A DNA stretch of 64,000 nt, taken from Tanytarsus gracilentus. Its lineage: Eukaryota > Arthropoda > Insecta > Diptera > Chironomidae. Under the pieces are notes generated by a model. The model was not told the origin of the DNA. It saw nothing but the letters and a program-made list of their open reading frames with translations, and ran no database searches. Location of the stretch: assembly GCA_038502055.1 (NCBI GenBank), contig JAXRKN010000041.1, positions 273,001 through 337,000 on the forward strand, read 5' to 3'. Below are positions 43,077-55,655 of the stretch, one piece after another. The number at the start of each line of letters is the position of its first letter. Positions within the stretch are counted from its first letter, which is position 1. The position numbers and the translations under genes are program-made.

Positions 43077-45730
43077 TTTCCCTTTACTCGGTTGGTGACA
43101 AATCTATAACGACATTCAAAAAAAACCTATACTTTTCTAGAGGAAAACTGTAATTTTCCCTCATCATATATATGTTATGTTATAAAAAAATATACATGTA
43201 GTATATCTTTTGTTTAAGCAATTTCGTATATGATGTCACAAATATTATGCTAAATATAATTAAACTAATCTAATTATTTTAATTATTTTCGATAATTATG
43301 AAAATTATTCGCTTTTGTCGCTTAAGCGATAAAGCAATAATTAAAATTAATTCGGAAAATAACTAAAATATATGAAATTAAAGTGAAACGCATAATCTCT
43401 TCTCGCGTTTAAGTAATTTACGTATTATATAACGATAATTATGCATTCTATCCATAATAAATAACATTAATTGATAAAAGAGAGCTTTTCAATTGTCGGT
43501 CGATTCTTGTTTCACAGTCAATTGGTCCTCCTTAAAGCTTTAATTAGTATCTTTGAGTAAATGTAGACGTTTTATATCCTTGTATGGATCAAACGACAAT
43601 CATGAGAATTTCAAAGACTTTTTTGCAGACATTTATCTTTATCTTGCCATAAACTTTTTCTGGAGATGACAATTGAATTAAACTGAAGTCACTGCATTAA
43701 ATGATCAATCATGGTGTGAGGATTCAAAAATAATGTGTTTGCTCTAGATTCTTCAAGTTTACTTGTTTGGATTTTTGGGTTTTCGTCATTTTGTATCATT
43801 TTGTAGATCATGGAACCGGGAAGAATTAAATACGTTTTCTAAGTATAGTATATTATTTGCATAATTTCAAAGCTTAATTTTTTATAATTTGTACCGAATA
43901 CATAAGTATGATTAATTTTACAGTGTTTTTTTCAACAAATAAATCTTGAGCAATAAAAGAAAATAATTTTAATATTCCTATTCATCAACGATAAATTTTT
44001 ATCCTTAGCTTTTAAAAAGCTTGTGAACTTAAACATGTATTTGAGTTAACGTGAGTTCTTGTTCAGCAGCAATACTTGCATGAAATTTCTTGATTTATTG
44101 CAGGAGTTAATTTTCTTATGAAAGCTAAAGAACGTCGTCACAACGTAAGTTGACATTTGTCAACGTCAAAGTTTTGAATTAAGCATGACACACTAAATGT
44201 GTGTTAATTGATTATATTTTCTATATATCCTAAAATTGTCTACACAGTTTACATTTTTCCATTCCATTATGTGATTTATAGATGATAAAGTAAAAAATGT
44301 ATAGAAAAAAACGTATCGGAATTTTATCTCCAATCTTGACGATTTATTTTATTTTTTTCATGAAAGTATGAGATTTTTTACAATAACTACCAACATGGAT
44401 GCCTATTGCCCATTGAATCGTACAAACAACACTAATTTAATGTAATTATAATTAAATATTGCATTAATTATAAAGTATAAAAACGTTTAAGGAAAATGTG
44501 CAGAGAAATGAAAAAAAAATTTGAAACATAAAGACGCATTTTCAAATTACATATTTTCATCAAAAAAAATTTATTTCAAGAGAAAATGCGATATGTATAT
44601 AACTGTATGCTATAAGTAATCAAATACTTGTTTTAAGTGAAACAAGAAATGAATTGAAACGAAAGGAAATCATATATGATTTAAAACTTTTCTGCTGTAA
44701 TTGATCTTTTAATGATGACTTTCATTTGACACATAAAGAAAAGGAAAAATAAATTCAAAACTAATTTGTTACGATTTTAATGCAATATGTACACACATGC
44801 TGTTTTGAAAGGAATAATGTATATGGTATATGCTATCTATATATCATGACAAAGCGAGGAGAAAAATTGGTATCAGAAGAAATTCAATACTTATTGCCTC
44901 ATTTCGAAGCAGAAATAAATGACAGACATAAATCAGTAAGTTTTTTTACATCATTATATTTTTTTTGGTCGAATTGTTTTTAAAGAGAAGTTTTGTAAAA
45001 TAATTTCTAATTTATTCATGTCTTTAACATTTTTTTGCTATTAAATAAAAATATTATGTTGTAAAGGACAAAAAAAGTTTTAATTTTTGTTTTATTAATA
45101 GAGGACCTAAGTCAATCTTAAATGCTGTTTTTATTTTTATATTAATTACACTCACTCAGGTAATTCAAGTGAATTTTGTGATCTAAATAGAAATGATAAT
45201 GAGATTCTCGCGTGGTTCAAAAAGGTTTTTAAAATTAATCTGTTAATGGAGGAAATTGGAAGACTTTCTAAATTTCATATTGCTGCGCTTCTACCGCTCC
45301 AAAGTTTTGAATTTTTTTCATCAAATTATTCAATTTAGGTCAGCATTGTTTTTGCTAGAATGAAAAGATTTGCGTAAACCGCTCAATCAAGTTCTAACTT
45401 AACCAAAATTGACGCGTCCCTTCTTGGTGTCCTAGATTTAAATTTCTTACAAAGTTTCATTTATTACATACAAGAAATGTTATCTAGTTTTTTATTTCCA
45501 TACAAAATTTAATGTTTTATGCATGTAACATTTAACATTTAACGAACACATGAACAATACACTTAGCTCTCCATCCTTCATCCTTTCTTTGTGAGAGTAA
45601 ATCGAACGTGAAGACGAACTTCCATCTGCCTCTGACACAAAACATATTTCAATGTGCTTTTTCTCTCTTCATTCAAAAGAAAAAGTCTCTTTTCTTATGC
45701 ATAAAGAAAATTAATCTCTTTACGTTGATA
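43077..45730. other. 2.65-kb gene-free interval between AP-2mu and CCAP-R
   Basis: This lies between two convergent genes. No exon with recognisable homology occurs; the frame 44780-44983 is short and lacks support. A hairpin TTGTCGCTTAAGCGATAAAG flanked by AATTA-rich arms sits near 43315-43350. The remainder is AT-rich unique-looking DNA. Confidence 0.45.
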
Positions 45731-48700
45731 TCATCTTTCATTAACATCACTGGATGTGGCAGCTCGATCGAAATTCACTACCTTGTATGGTCGATTGATT
45801 GTCGATGTAGAGCGTGCCGATGTTGATGTAAGTGACGTAGTGATTGTGGAACTTGTAAAAGTCCTCTGACGAAGCATTTTGTGTGCTGAAGTATCATCAA
45901 GACTCCGACAGCAAAAAGTTTTCACAAACCATCGATAGAAGCATGTACGTCTGTGAAAATTTAATATTAAGAGAGAAAATTTTAAATAGTCTAAATTTCT
46001 TTTAAAAAATGAATCTGACTCTTGAATGATAAATTAAATCTTACTTGAGGGTTCGCATGAGTTGTGCTGAGAAGAGGCAATAAATCAATGGATTTGCCGC
46101 AGAATTGAGCGGGGCTAAACTCTGAATGAAGGAAGCGATGGCAATGCTTGATTGCGTCTTTGGAATTTTATTGAATACTTGAAGCAAGTCGAATACGATG
46201 TAGGGAGACCAACAGGCAATAACTATTAAGAATGTAAATTAATAACTTATGTAATTAATAACTTATTTGTAATAGCACTCCGAAAAAGTAAACTTACAAA
46301 CGATAACTATCACAAAAGTCATTTTGACTGTTTTAACTTTAGCACGTGGGATTATTCCACGGGAACTCGCCCGTCTGCTTCCTCGGTCTTCTTCCTCAGA
46401 AGTCTTTTGAGTTCTATTTTTCTTATCTTTGGGAGCCATGTATGTGCCCTTCTCCCAAATAGTTTTTACAATTATCGCATAGCAAAGCGATATTATGATA
46501 GCAGGAATGAAAAATAGTGATATCGAGACCAGGACCATATAAATTTGCCACTTCCATGCCTCGCCTAGTTCAATCCAACATTGATTGACATCCTGAATAA
46601 CTTCTTCTTTATAGAGTATAAAAAGAGGTATCGAGAAAATAGCAGAAAAAAACCATGCGAAAAAAACTAGCAATCGTGCACGCTTCCCTGTAAAAATTTA
46701 TTGAAAATTTCACTCATGTCCAAGAGATAAAGACTGGTAGAATGCACTATATATACGTACAGCAGTTTGAAAAGTTCATTGGATTTTTTATTGCATCGTA
46801 TCTATCAATACTGAGTGCAACAAGTACGTATGTTGAAGCATATGTTGATGTTCCCTGTATAAATTTGATGAGCCTACACGCAAGTTCGCCAAATTCCCAA
46901 GTAACTGAAAAGTTGTATAAGATATTATTAGATATTTTAAAAACATTTAAACTTTACCGGTAAATCTCCACCAGATGTCAACCAGAACATTGCATAAACC
47001 AACACTGAGATCAGCAATGGCCAATTGTTTTATAAAAAAATTCATGCGAGATTTTCTTTTATTTAAATATAAGGTTATCAATACTGCAGAATTTCCAAGT
47101 ATTATAACAGCAAAAAGGATCCATAGAACAGTAAATTGTTCGGTCTGGAGATGAAAATAAATAGAAATACTAATTCATTTATATCCTGAATTCATTTAAT
47201 TTTATAGAAATTGAATGTTTAGCATTTAAAAGATATTTTCTGATTATTTAGAAGGCTATTGAAAATGATGACCTAAATTGAACCCACATATATATGCAAA
47301 AACTGCAAAACGACTAAAATGATAAACACATATATTTTAAATATTTTTCAAACGGCTAATTTTTATATTCCACTAATTAAGATTAATCTCTTTAATTTAA
47401 ACTATCTGAAGAGCAAAAATTTATTAGCGATATCCCGAAAGTAATTTTTAAACATTTTCTTAAATTATTCAAGTCACATTAAGTCTGATTTTTAGAAATA
47501 AAAATTAGCGTTTGACAAATATTTAAAATATACGTGTTTGTGGGTTTACCATTTCAGTCATTTGGCAGTTTTTGGATATATATATGCGTTCAATTTATGT
47601 TTGAGATAAATTTTAAAATTAACTTCATAATACCCGCCAGGCTACGGATACGCCCGTTCACTCAGACCGGTAGAAAAATGACTAGATACACATAAGCAAT
47701 GTACTGCCGACTTCCTTTTCACTATCAGAGCTACTAGGTAAACTAGCAAGTCAGACCCGTGACGGACTGGAAGCGACGAACTGCGCCTTAGAGCCACAAA
47801 ACAGCTTCATGTGAAACAGCCATCCCATTAAAATCCCGTTACAAAATAAATGCCAATTTAAAATTTAATTAAACTTCCCCTAAATTTTCACTGAATTTAA
47901 AATGCTCCTTAATTTGAATTTGTTTTAACTTTTCTGATTTTGAAAGCGATTCCCATCTATCTTACCTATAAATTTTATTCTGATTTAGATTCACGTTTAA
48001 TTCCCGCCGAAATTTTTGTTACCCTTATCATCATCGCCACTCTTACATAAAATTATTTATAAAGCACCCACAAACAGATTCAAAGAAGAGAATCGGCATT
48101 ACCGAGAGTGGTGAACTTAAGGCCATTGCTGAGTGGCTATTAAAAACTGACGCTTATTAAAGTTCTTAGTAAGCGCGACGTAGATTCAGTCCGAACATTC
48201 AGTAACGATATTTGTGAAATATTCAGTGCACTTAGAATTGAGGCTGTTCGTAAGTCAATTAAAAAGGAAATGAATTCAGTCTTGCAGTTCTACCTTCTTT
48301 ACGTCTGTTGAAATATTTTTATTACTTGTGAAATGCCAAAGATAAAAAATAAAAATTTTACATCCACTTTTCTCCTGACGTTTCATTTTCTTGGCATTGC
48401 TCTCATTCCAGTGTGAGGTAATTGTCATACCTCGTTTCAAAATTTATTGCTTGCGTAACATGATGTCACGAAAAATGCGCGTTTCCTCGAAGGAATGTTC
48501 AATGACTATGCAATTTTAGAAGAATCAAGAATCTATCTTCGAGCAGTTGTTTGTTTACGTAATGTCAACGGGAAAAATGAGGATAATAGTTTGGCATTTG
48601 ACCTAATTCCTCTCAAACCACCCTCCATATAGTCATTCGAATATAATGAAATTGCTCTATTTTTTTCTTCTCACTTACCACAAGTCACAACGGCTTGGTA

Positions 48701-51342
48701 CTTATAAAAGACATTTATTATTTCTTAACCAATAAGCGTGTGGCGAAAGAAGATGAATGTCCGTGCGAAAATGAAAAACTAACGCACATTTTAGTATGAA
48801 TGTCGACATTGTGACATATACAGCTCTCATCAAAAAAAGAATATGAGAGTGGTTTGGTTTAGACATTTTCTATGATAATGATATTATAATTTGAGACGCG
48901 CTATAATCACTTAATGGACATTTTATAAAAGATTACAGAATCGTGATTTGAAAATTCTTATTTGGATGCTCTCAAATGCCGAAAAAGAAGTTAACATTAA
49001 TGTGTTGACACAATTAATGAATTGAAATGATTTATGAATCTTTTTTATTTGCCGCGATATAAAATTATGCATGTTCGTAAATTTTAATAAATGAAGAAGG
49101 TCGTTTAAATTTTATCCTTATTATTTGTATTTCAACTTTCGAATTGACAAAATATCCCGACAGGTCATTAACAAATTTATTTCAATTTAAAATTGTACCT
49201 ACACAAATAAACACGCGTTGCATCTACATAATTCAAAGCAATTTAAAATTTTTCTCACGTCTTTTTTTTTCATTTACATTTCATATAATGCGTTTCGTGC
49301 TTCTCATGTGATATACTCTCCACTATCCGTCAAATATGTCTTTGCTCTCTCTAGAAAATTGAATTGAATTATGGTTGGTGACTGATTACTTTGACACCTT
49401 TCGAACGAGAATGAGAGTGGAAAAATATATACATATTTCTCGCAGGCCGGTTGTTTTATAATGTTGTTACTATTGAATTTATTAACACGTTTCAGTCAGC
49501 GCAGACACGAAAGAAGAAATTTACATTAAAATCCTAAAATGAGCATTGACGGCATTCCACCTACGGTGCGTGAGATAAAAAGAGTGCAAATAAAATCACA
49601 TATTGTAATTTAATGCTTGGTAGCGATTTGAAGACAAGGCTAATAAATTTTTCGTTTACGCTTAAACTCATGTGTGTTCTTTGAATTTGACGATCATGAC
49701 GATGATGAGTAAAAAGAGAGGTCAACATTCCTATTAATTTTTTTCGTGTAAATTTTTCGTCAGGAAATAAAGAGAAAATAATTTTTCATCTTCTTTGAAT
49801 GAATACATCTGTTGTTGTTGCGAAGATCGTTCAATAACTTCTTTAGCTTATACTTCTGACATATTAATTTTTTCCTCTTTCGCTTTTTAAATAAAAAGAT
49901 CTTCTTTCATAACAAATGAACATAAATTGCTCTTCTTTAAGATAAATTAATAAAGATTGTTGTACATCAAGGATAATATAATAATCAAAATTAATTTAAT
50001 TCAGTGTGATGGACAAATTTAAATATTTAAATAGTAATTTTCAAGGGTTTTAATAATTTTCATTTAATGGAAATAAAATTTTTTTGACCTACCTCATAAA
50101 AGAAAAACTGATTAATTTCGTCATTATTGATGCTGTGATTATTAAAGATGATGTCGTCACAGACCTGCAATAACAGCAAGTTGTAAAAGAGAAAGACAAA
50201 ATTAAATTAAATTTCGAATCGTAAACTTATTTTGAAACGTTTACAAAAAATTTTTCACATTTTTCCGCAAGGGCTTAAAAAAAATTTGCACTATACTTCA
50301 CAAGTGGCAATTGCGGCCACGTTATCAAGTATAAGTGAGGATGAGTGTAAGGGTAATAAGAATTTTAGAGGCAATTTCAACGTGAATCTTAAGATGGGAT
50401 TTGTGTGTATCAGAAAAGATAATTCAAATTAAATTAAGGGGAAATTAAATTCACTTTTAAATCGGCAGTTAAATTCAAATTAAGGGGAATTTTAATTAAA
50501 TTTCAAATCGGCATTTTATTATGTAACTGGTTAAAATTATATAAATTTCGAGCACTTTGACTTTTCCGTTTGTTTTCTTCGAGGATGATCTCGATAGATA
50601 CAACTCGGACCGGGATTTTGACATCTCTGACGATGATAGGATAGTGATGACGAGATTATGGAAGTCGATGGTTAGAATTAAGTGAAATATGTAAAAATAA
50701 GTTAGATCAATGATAAGGCATTTATGTGCTCGCTGAGGACATTTTAGATTTAAGTAATTTTCATTTGATTTCATTAGTTTTAAGAAAAACTTAGTATTAA
50801 GATTTATGCACGCCAAGCGCCGTTTGGGGTGGCTTGCGCATCGTAAACATCTCCTTAGGCAAGGAATGGCTGTTTCACTTGAAAATTTTTTGCGGCTCCA
50901 AAGCGCAGTACGTTCTTCCCAGTCCGTCATGGCTTAGACCGTGATATGAATGTCGGTGGTACATTGATTGTGTGTGTCCGGACTCAGTCGGTTTTCTACC
51001 GGTCTGAGTGAACGGACGTTTCCGTGGCCTAGTGGGTAATTAATCACACTAAAGTATGCAATATGTCGGATATCTAAAGTGCTCCTTTTTATATTTTTAA
51101 CGCTGTGCAGTTTACGGGCACAAAAAGAGTAAAAATTGAAATTTTCGGGATGAAAAAAGCTAGAGAAGATTTATGATGCTGCAGAACCATTTATGTACAG
51201 TTACACAAGCCTTGCCTTTTTTACATACCATCGTCGATGTCGCCATTGTTGGTGCGGTATGCTCTTTAGTCTCTGCTGACACATCATGAATTGGCGATGA
51301 TAGATATAATGGTGTCTCGGTTGCAACACTGCTGATGCTCAT
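45731..51342 (-). CDS. CCAP-R: Neuropeptide GPCR, crustacean cardioactive peptide (CCAP) receptor type
   Basis: Class A seven-helix receptor, vasopressin/CCAP group, expected in neurons, heart or gut. Exons (minus): 51229-51342, 50093-50164, 46958-47144, 46761-46904, 46298-46687, 46045-46222, 45731-45950; 1305 nt, 434 aa, phases consistent. Extracellular N-terminus MSISSVATETPLYLSS... with an NHS/NNH region; TM1 WILFAVIILGNSAVL; TM2 NFFIKQLAIADLSVG; TM3 end SIDRYDAIKNPMNFS (DRY box); TM5 LVSISLFFIPAIIISLCYAI; TM6 VIVFIACWSPY; TM7 SAANPLIYCLFS (NPxxY). A Cys pair suits the TM3-ECL2 disulphide (ELACRL, QCWIEL). The tail holds CFYRWF and FCC, possible palmitoylation sites, and many Ser/Thr. Introns 1 and 2 are long (1.1 and 2.9 kb) and carry opposite copies of repeat family B. 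Confidence 0.9.
47631..47826 (+). repeat. Dispersed repeat family B, copy 1
   Basis: It begins ACCCGCCAGGCTACGGA, then CGTTCACTCAGACCGGTAGAAAA, GCAATGTACTGCCGAC, GTGACGGACTGG and CTTCATGTGAAACAGCCAT. These blocks match, in order, the reverse complement of 50864-51040. It is clearly more GC-rich than its surroundings. No open frame is convincing. Confidence 0.85.
50864..51040 (-). repeat. Dispersed repeat family B, copy 2 (opposite orientation)
   Basis: The reverse complement reads ACCCACTAGGCCACGGA, CGTTCACTCAGACCGGTAGAAAA, CAATGTACCACCGAC, ATGACGGACTGG and TCAAGTGAAACAGCCAT. Homology with copy 1 covers the whole segment; GC-rich DNA continues to about 50810 beyond the shared part. It lies in CCAP-R intron 1. 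Confidence 0.85.
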
Positions 51343-54300
51343 TTTCTTAAATTTCTACGTCTTTCCCAGTATAATATTTTCTTTCTTGCTCAATTTCTTC
51401 TTTTTCGAACTCGGAGTAATTTGTATGGTGATAACGATGGCGTCATTTTATTGCAAATCAGTTGTTTCCAATGCTTCTGAAAGAATTTTCCAAAAAATGC
51501 ATAATTTATGGAAAAAGAAATAAATTGTTATAAAAATTTTATATTCGATTTTTAAAAAAACCTATTTTTGAGTCAAAAAAATATTTCTTTAAAACGAGAT
51601 TGAAGTAAAAACGTGACTCAATCATTTTGCATTCACTTTTCACGCCTAAAAAGTAGGTTTGCTTCATTGAAAATGTCCTGACAACAATAAAACGGTTAAT
51701 TGAATTGTATTGTACACAGAAGATGGGCGCGCACTTGAGACGTGTTTGAAATACAAATACAACAAAAATTTAGTTGGTTTTAATAAACTTACAGTGAATC
51801 GAATGAATCACTTCTTTTCTCTTCCAATTAGAACAATGATGATGATTATATTGTGACAACTTTGCCCATGATATGAGACTCAAACAAAACAAATAGTATA
51901 TATTAACGTAGCCGCCGGTGGTATGGAATCAAAAAAGTCGGGCACTGTGAGTTTATTTAAGAGCACTAAATAAACACATAAAAGCTTGCGTGCAATGACA
52001 GCTAAAATCATTTTGTTGTTCGTTAAATTTAAAGATTTTCTAATGCCTGAAACCGATTTTTAATTTAACAAAAATTCTCAGTTCTCTTTCAAATTTAAAA
52101 TTTTTGGTACTATACTATATTTTCTCTTCGTAAGATGTGATGACTGTATAAAAAAGAAGGTCAACGGCGCAAATAAATCAGTTTCATTATTGTTTTTTTT
52201 TTATAATTTTACTCAGTATTTAAGACGTGGACAATGTAGATGAATCGAGCGCATTTACATCGAAATTGGTTAAACGTGTTTCGCGAATGGACTGCATTTT
52301 TCAAAATGCCATCGAGTCAGTGTAATCCTCTTGGTAGAAGCTCAAAAGATTTATATTCAAAAGTAGAGGATAAACATTTGGTGGTATTTATTGCTCCTCC
52401 ACGCGGAATGTTAAAATTAATGAGATAAATGTTCGATTCATGGCAAATTTCTTTGCGACAGATTTAGCTTAAATGAATTGAGTTAGTTCTTAATTGACTT
52501 TAAAATGTAATTGCGCTCGTATATTAACAACACGAACAAATAAAATGTGCAATAATTAAGCTTTATTTGACAACATAATACCCCATTAAATCTAATTGAA
52601 TCAAAGCTTTAGTACATAAAATCACATTCATTTCTATCTACCCCTTGACATTCTTGTTTTTTTTTTAAAAAAAATCGCTTTTGATTAAAATATTATACCA
52701 CGGCAGCTCTCTTTAATGCATCTATGCAATTAATCTGTAAAAAACGTGAACACGAAATAAAACGTGTACATTTATGTGTTAGATTTCCGTACCATACAGA
52801 AGTCGTTGTGAATGGAATATATGTACGAAAACGGAGGCATTTTTTAAAAGGGAATAGGAAAAATTAAATGACAAATATTTTTGAATATCAATTATTCGTC
52901 AGAAGTTTTTCCCAAGGGAAAAATTATAATTTCTTCATATAAATGACTTTCAATGTAGCACATAAATTTTTGTAACCAAAAAATTAGCGAATATATTTAT
53001 ATATGAACATATGGTGATTTTTGAGAAAATCTAAATAAGATAAATCAAACCATATTTTGTCAGAATCAAGTTTCGTACAGTTGAGTTAAAATTTAGGGAT
53101 TTCATCTTTTTTGTGTTATTTTTTCGTTTGTGGTTTGTTTTAAAAATTCACTTGGTGTCAAATGTGAAAATTATTGGACTGAATTAACTGGATGTTGGTC
53201 ACAGCTCAAAATTATCTTTCGGACGAATTTCGGTTAGAGCTGTGACGCAAAACCAACTTAACTTAAAAAAGATCAGACCCTTGTTTCATGATAAAAGCGG
53301 GTTCAAACAGTTAAAGTTTAAATTTAACTAAATTGGTTTCTAATTAAAAGTTTTTGTAGAAAATCGAAAGGTGCTTCTAAACAAATAGAAATGTATTTAT
53401 GACATCACGGTTTAGTGTCGCTAATAATAGAAAAAAAAATTTAGGCATCTTCATTAACAACGCATGTGTTTAAGAGTCAAAAATAATAACTTAGAAGTAT
53501 TTTTTTGAGATTATTCTCAAATAAATAAAACTCTTCAAATGATGTTAAGTTTAAAAATTGCCCGCAATCGTCTTTTAACAAGGTCTGATCATAAATTGAA
53601 TATTTTACGAGAAAAAACACATTACAATTTTTGATGTCACAATCGTCAGCGATTCTCGCTTTTTATATATTGAAAGAAAACAGTAGTTGCAGTGTCTCAT
53701 GTGTATCTTCGTTACCATGTGTTGAACAAATCATTGAAATTTTTTTATGCGCTGAGTTAATTTAAAAATTCCATATTGTTAAATTGCGCACGGGGACTCG
53801 TGAATGCAACTTTTTTAAAAACTCATTTAACAGCATTTTAAAGAGTTTAAACGAACGTTTTCTTTTATAAATTGCTTTTCTGCTATTTCTACGGTGACAT
53901 TTAAGCTGAAGTAGAATAATGATTAATTTTTCTATAAATTCTTCGTTTAATTTAATGAGAATTGAGCGTTGCTTTGTAATTTATGAATATTTCCCCCAGG
54001 GAAATATTTTTTTTTGAAATTAATCTAACGGTAAACTGTTTTTATTTATTACCTTCTTTTTGACATGCTTACGCCAAATCCATAAACGGTCAGCTTTGTT
54101 TTATAAAACAATTATAAATATATCTCGTTTCAAACAATTTAGACAAAAAATATATTTTTTTAGTGTTTCCTCTTTATATATGTAGCAGTTGCAGAAACGT
54201 GAAACATGAAAAAAATTTAAGAACTAAACTTTTGGGTTCAGTCTTTTGCAGTTTTTGGCTAAAAAACTTATCTTAACTTAACTCTTGCTTGAAATTCACT

Positions 54301-55066
54301 CGAGGAAACTTTATAACTTTTTTGTTCTTCTTTCTCGTTTGCTCATAAAATCATAACTTTATTTGTTTTCTTTTTTTGACTCAAATGTAGATTTTGTTCA
54401 AGATTTTAACAAAATACGGTACACTATTTTCGAATGACTTTAAAAACAAATATTTTTATATACTATTCTGAAAGCTCTAATGAAGTGATGTTACGCGCTC
54501 TACAGTCCATGTAACTTTTCTTCCATTCAGCTCGAAATTCACGTTAAGACTGAATAAAAGTCAAAGAAAAGAAGCGAGCAAGGAATACGACAGACATGTT
54601 TCGCTTTCATATTCGTTTCGAAAGTTTAATGCGGCAGCCACACGCCAAACACACATACAATTACTTTGCTTTGGAAAAACTAGCTCTTTCATCAAATTAA
54701 TAAATTACTTAAATGACCACTTCTTACAGTAATCAATCAATTTATCTCACATTAATTAATTAGTTATCATTATCACACTATATGAGCAAATAATTTGTTT
54801 TTTCATTATTTCTTCAGAATAACATCTTTAACCATAATGAACTGCAGTGCATTGTTTACATTCAATTGACACTTACTAAAAAAAGTAGCTTTTCTTTTTA
54901 CAAAGTGATGACGGAATTTGATATTTACATTTTCGACATTGAAAGTCTCGTCGCGTCGCTTTCAATCAACAGATATTATGATGCTAAGAATAAGACTCAA
55001 TTTGCTAAATAACTTTGGAAGCTCAAAAACAGGTATTCAATTAGACCTGAATTAAATACGTCCGCA
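51343..55066. other. Gene-poor DNA upstream of CCAP-R
   Basis: AT-rich sequence with no exon I can recognise on either strand. The 62-codon frame at 52240-52428 begins with ATG but has no homology or splice partners. CCAP-R promoter sequence is expected just right of 51342. Confidence 0.4.
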
Positions 55067-55200
55067 CATTACCCTGGAAGCTCTGCATAACAACACAAAC
55101 TGGGATAGTGATGAGGACACACACGGACAATGTACCGCCGAAATCCATGTACTCTAACTAGCCCACTAGTATGTAAAAACACTGGACTGGAAGTTCCGCA
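55067..55200 (+). repeat. Dispersed repeat family B, copy 3 (diverged)
   Basis: ATTACCCTGGAAGC, GACACACACGGACAATGTACCGCCGA and CACTGGACTGGAAG follow the order of family B blocks in plus orientation, with greater divergence. A further GC-rich block continues to about 55310 without a match in the other copies. Confidence 0.6.
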
Positions 55201-55442
55201 GTATCTATACGATAACTAATGTTAAACGCATGGCCACTCTGGTCTTTTGAAATTGGCGATGTACAAGGCTCAACTTCTAATGAAGAAGAGTCATGGCCCG
55301 AGCCATGCATAAGTGACTTAAAAGTAATCTTAATACTAATTTACATGATCATATAATTTTTTGGAAGTTTCATGAGCGCAACAACAGCTATTCAATTAAG
55401 AATCAGAAATTCTTCGTCGGAAACTTAATAAATATTCTCTCA

Positions 55443-55655
55443 ACATATGGCAACCCTCGTTTTCCTCGTTTTGTGGAAGCTGCTTTGAATTCGCTGCCAG
55501 AGCCGCAGAAGGCAAAAATAGATGCGAAAGTGCAGGAAGGTTTTTTGACTTAAAAAATGTACGTCGAGAAAGAGAAGGCAGTCACTTTTAAAAAAGTCGT
55601 TGAGGAACAGCACGAAGCTGGAATGGTCGTCGTTAACAGTTATTGTTACTATTAG
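55443..55655 (+). pseudogene. Possible coding relic with one in-frame stop
   Basis: A 70-codon frame reads TYGNPRFPRFVEAALNSLPE, PQKAKIDAKVQEGFLT, stop (TAA, 55551-55553), KMYVEKEKAVTFKKVVEEQH, EAGMVVVNSYCYY, stop. Base composition is clearly more GC-rich than the flanks and residue use is protein-like, with amphipathic charged segments. I do not recognise the family. A second frame over the same DNA is also open for most of this length, so it may be a piece of a mobile element or simply non-AT-rich DNA. Confidence 0.35.

Noticed and set aside
49540..49570. ATG AGC ATT GAC GGC ATT with donor-like sequence as the first exon of a nested plus-strand gene in CCAP-R intron 2
   Set aside because: An initiator-like sequence precedes it, but no downstream partner exon could be found; the frame stops soon after.
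47631..51040. A single 3.4-kb transposon bounded by about 190-bp terminal inverted repeats
   Set aside because: CCAP-R exon 50093-50164 lies between the repeats and splices in frame, and a third copy stands elsewhere, so two separate insertions are more likely.
51021..51040. tRNA-type A box (TGGCCTAGTGG) suggesting a tRNA-derived SINE
   Set aside because: The box lies at the edge of family B and points away from the homologous part, and no B box follows.
52240..52428. 62-codon frame MNRAHLHRNWLNVF...
   Set aside because: Starts with ATG and has fair composition but no recognisable family, no splice partners and no support from the other strand.
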